Source: Sediminibacterium ginsengisoli (GTDB lineage: Bacteria > Bacteroidota > Bacteroidia > Chitinophagales > Chitinophagaceae). Taken from it: 6,274 bases of DNA. Each line of letters starts with the position of its first letter. Within the stretch, counting starts at the first letter, position 1. A program made the translations under genes and the position numbers. Where the stretch lies: contig CALPLN020000113.1 of NCBI GenBank assembly GCA_943324415.2, positions 1 through 6,274 on the forward strand, written 5' to 3'. This document shows, in pieces, positions 5,705 through 6,274 of the stretch. The notes below the pieces were generated by a model, which saw only the letters and a list, made by a program, of their open reading frames with translations, was not told the origin of the DNA and did no database searches.

Positions 5705-6274
5705 ATGAACCTTAATTTACTTTTTGAAAATTTAACGAATCCTGCCTTATTATTTTTTATTCTAGGCATCGTTTCAGTGTTGCTCAAAAGTGATCTTGCC
5801 ATACCAGATAATACTTCGAAATTCATTTCTTTATACTTATTATTTTCAATCGGTTTTAAAGGAGGACAAGAACTGTCTCACGAATCTTTTGACCAAGCAC
5901 TCGTAGTTAAATTAATATTTGGGTTTGCATTGTCCTTATGTATCCCATTGTATACATTCTTTATTTTAAAAAAGAAGTTCAATATATACGATTCAGCTGC
6001 AATAGCTGCCGCATATGGGTCGGTAAGTGCTGTGACATTCGTAACAGCTGTAACCTATATAGAGTTAAAAGGACTTCATGTGAGTGGACATATGGTTGCC
6101 ATAATGGCCTTGATGGAATTTCCTGCTATCATCATTTCAATAGTACTGATGTCATTTTTTGACAGACAGAAAGAAAAGAATTTAAGCATGCTAGTTAAAC
6201 ATGCCTTGACAAACGGGAGTGTAATATTGATTTTAGGTAGCTTGATTATAGGACTTTTGGCAAATCCACTTCAG
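5705..6274 (+). CDS. sbtA: SbtA-family sodium-dependent bicarbonate permease (3' end cut off by window)
   Basis: Partial gene: the frame stays open for 190 codons from the ATG at 5705 to the right edge. The product belongs to the SbtA/DUF897 family (PF05982), an inner-membrane Na+/HCO3- symporter of about 10 helices in two inverted halves; the first half and a little more is present. Features shared with cyanobacterial SbtA are an N-terminal ENLTNPALLFFILG helix, DLAIPDNTSKFI (30-41), IGFKGGQEL (49-57; cyanobacteria have IGLTGGMAI), YGSVSAVTF (104-112; FGAVSGSTM in cyanobacteria), YIE (118-120), and EFPAII (138-143; DIPALV). It starts 15 nt after the DUF6671 gene with no clear Shine-Dalgarno sequence, so it shares the operon. 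In a heterotroph the bicarbonate would feed carboxylases such as PEP or pyruvate carboxylase. Family is confident; transport of bicarbonate itself is inferred because distant members are little tested. Confidence 0.88.
   Translation, partial: MNLNLLFENLTNPALLFFILGIVSVLLKSDLAIPDNTSKFISLYLLFSIGFKGGQELSHESFDQALVVKLIFGFALSLCIPLYTFFILKKKFNIYDSAAIAAAYGSVSAVTFVTAVTYIELKGLHVSGHMVAIMALMEFPAIIISIVLMSFFDRQKEKNLSMLVKHALTNGSVILILGSLIIGLLANPLQ

Noticed and set aside
5938..6162. A 74-codon + strand frame inside the permease region
   Set aside because: It lies in another frame inside the SbtA gene. Its translation is rich in Cys and Tyr without recognisable pattern, while the SbtA frame is open throughout with clear motifs.

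Overview
The window is AT-rich and carries seven genes with almost no space between them. It looks like chromosomal DNA of a Bacteroidota (Flavobacteriia, Cytophagia or Sphingobacteriia-like) heterotroph. The reasons are the low-GC codon use, the general lack of strong Shine-Dalgarno sequences, and TAnnTTTG-like -7 elements in the one divergent intergenic region. The genus cannot be read from the sequence. No RNA gene, CRISPR array, insertion sequence or tRNA was seen.

Left locus (1-3642, + strand): the 3' two thirds of a GH63/MGH1-like glycoside hydrolase (cut by the left edge), a sodium:solute symporter of the SSS family, and a complete class I glycerate kinase. The gaps are 1 nt and 7 nt, so this is almost certainly one transcript. 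A hydrolase of the family that includes mannosylglycerate and glucosylglycerate hydrolases, next to a glycerate kinase, suggests a pathway. Glucosylglycerate or mannosylglycerate (osmolytes of cyanobacteria, red algae and other microbes) would be taken up with Na+, split into sugar plus D-glycerate, and the glycerate phosphorylated into lower glycolysis. The pathway is inferred; the three family assignments are firm.

Right locus (3652-6274): a LysR-type regulator of the CbbR/CmpR-like kind on the - strand. It is divergent from a + strand operon of a 68-aa two-helix membrane protein, a DUF6671-type protein ending in two zinc ribbons, and the first 190 codons of an SbtA-family sodium-dependent bicarbonate permease that runs off the right edge. 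The first two operon genes overlap in TAATG, and the third follows after 15 nt. This looks like a regulated bicarbonate-uptake module, with two uncharacterised partner genes upstream of the permease.

The two loci converge: the glycerate kinase and regulator stop codons are 9 nt apart, with an imperfect hairpin across the junction. The only real intergenic region is 86 bp (4564-4649). It includes 41 consecutive A/T bases and two T-N11-A dyads, placed where a LysR regulator would be expected to bind. A speculative metabolic link is that glycerate enters as phosphoglycerate/PEP, and PEP carboxylation consumes bicarbonate.
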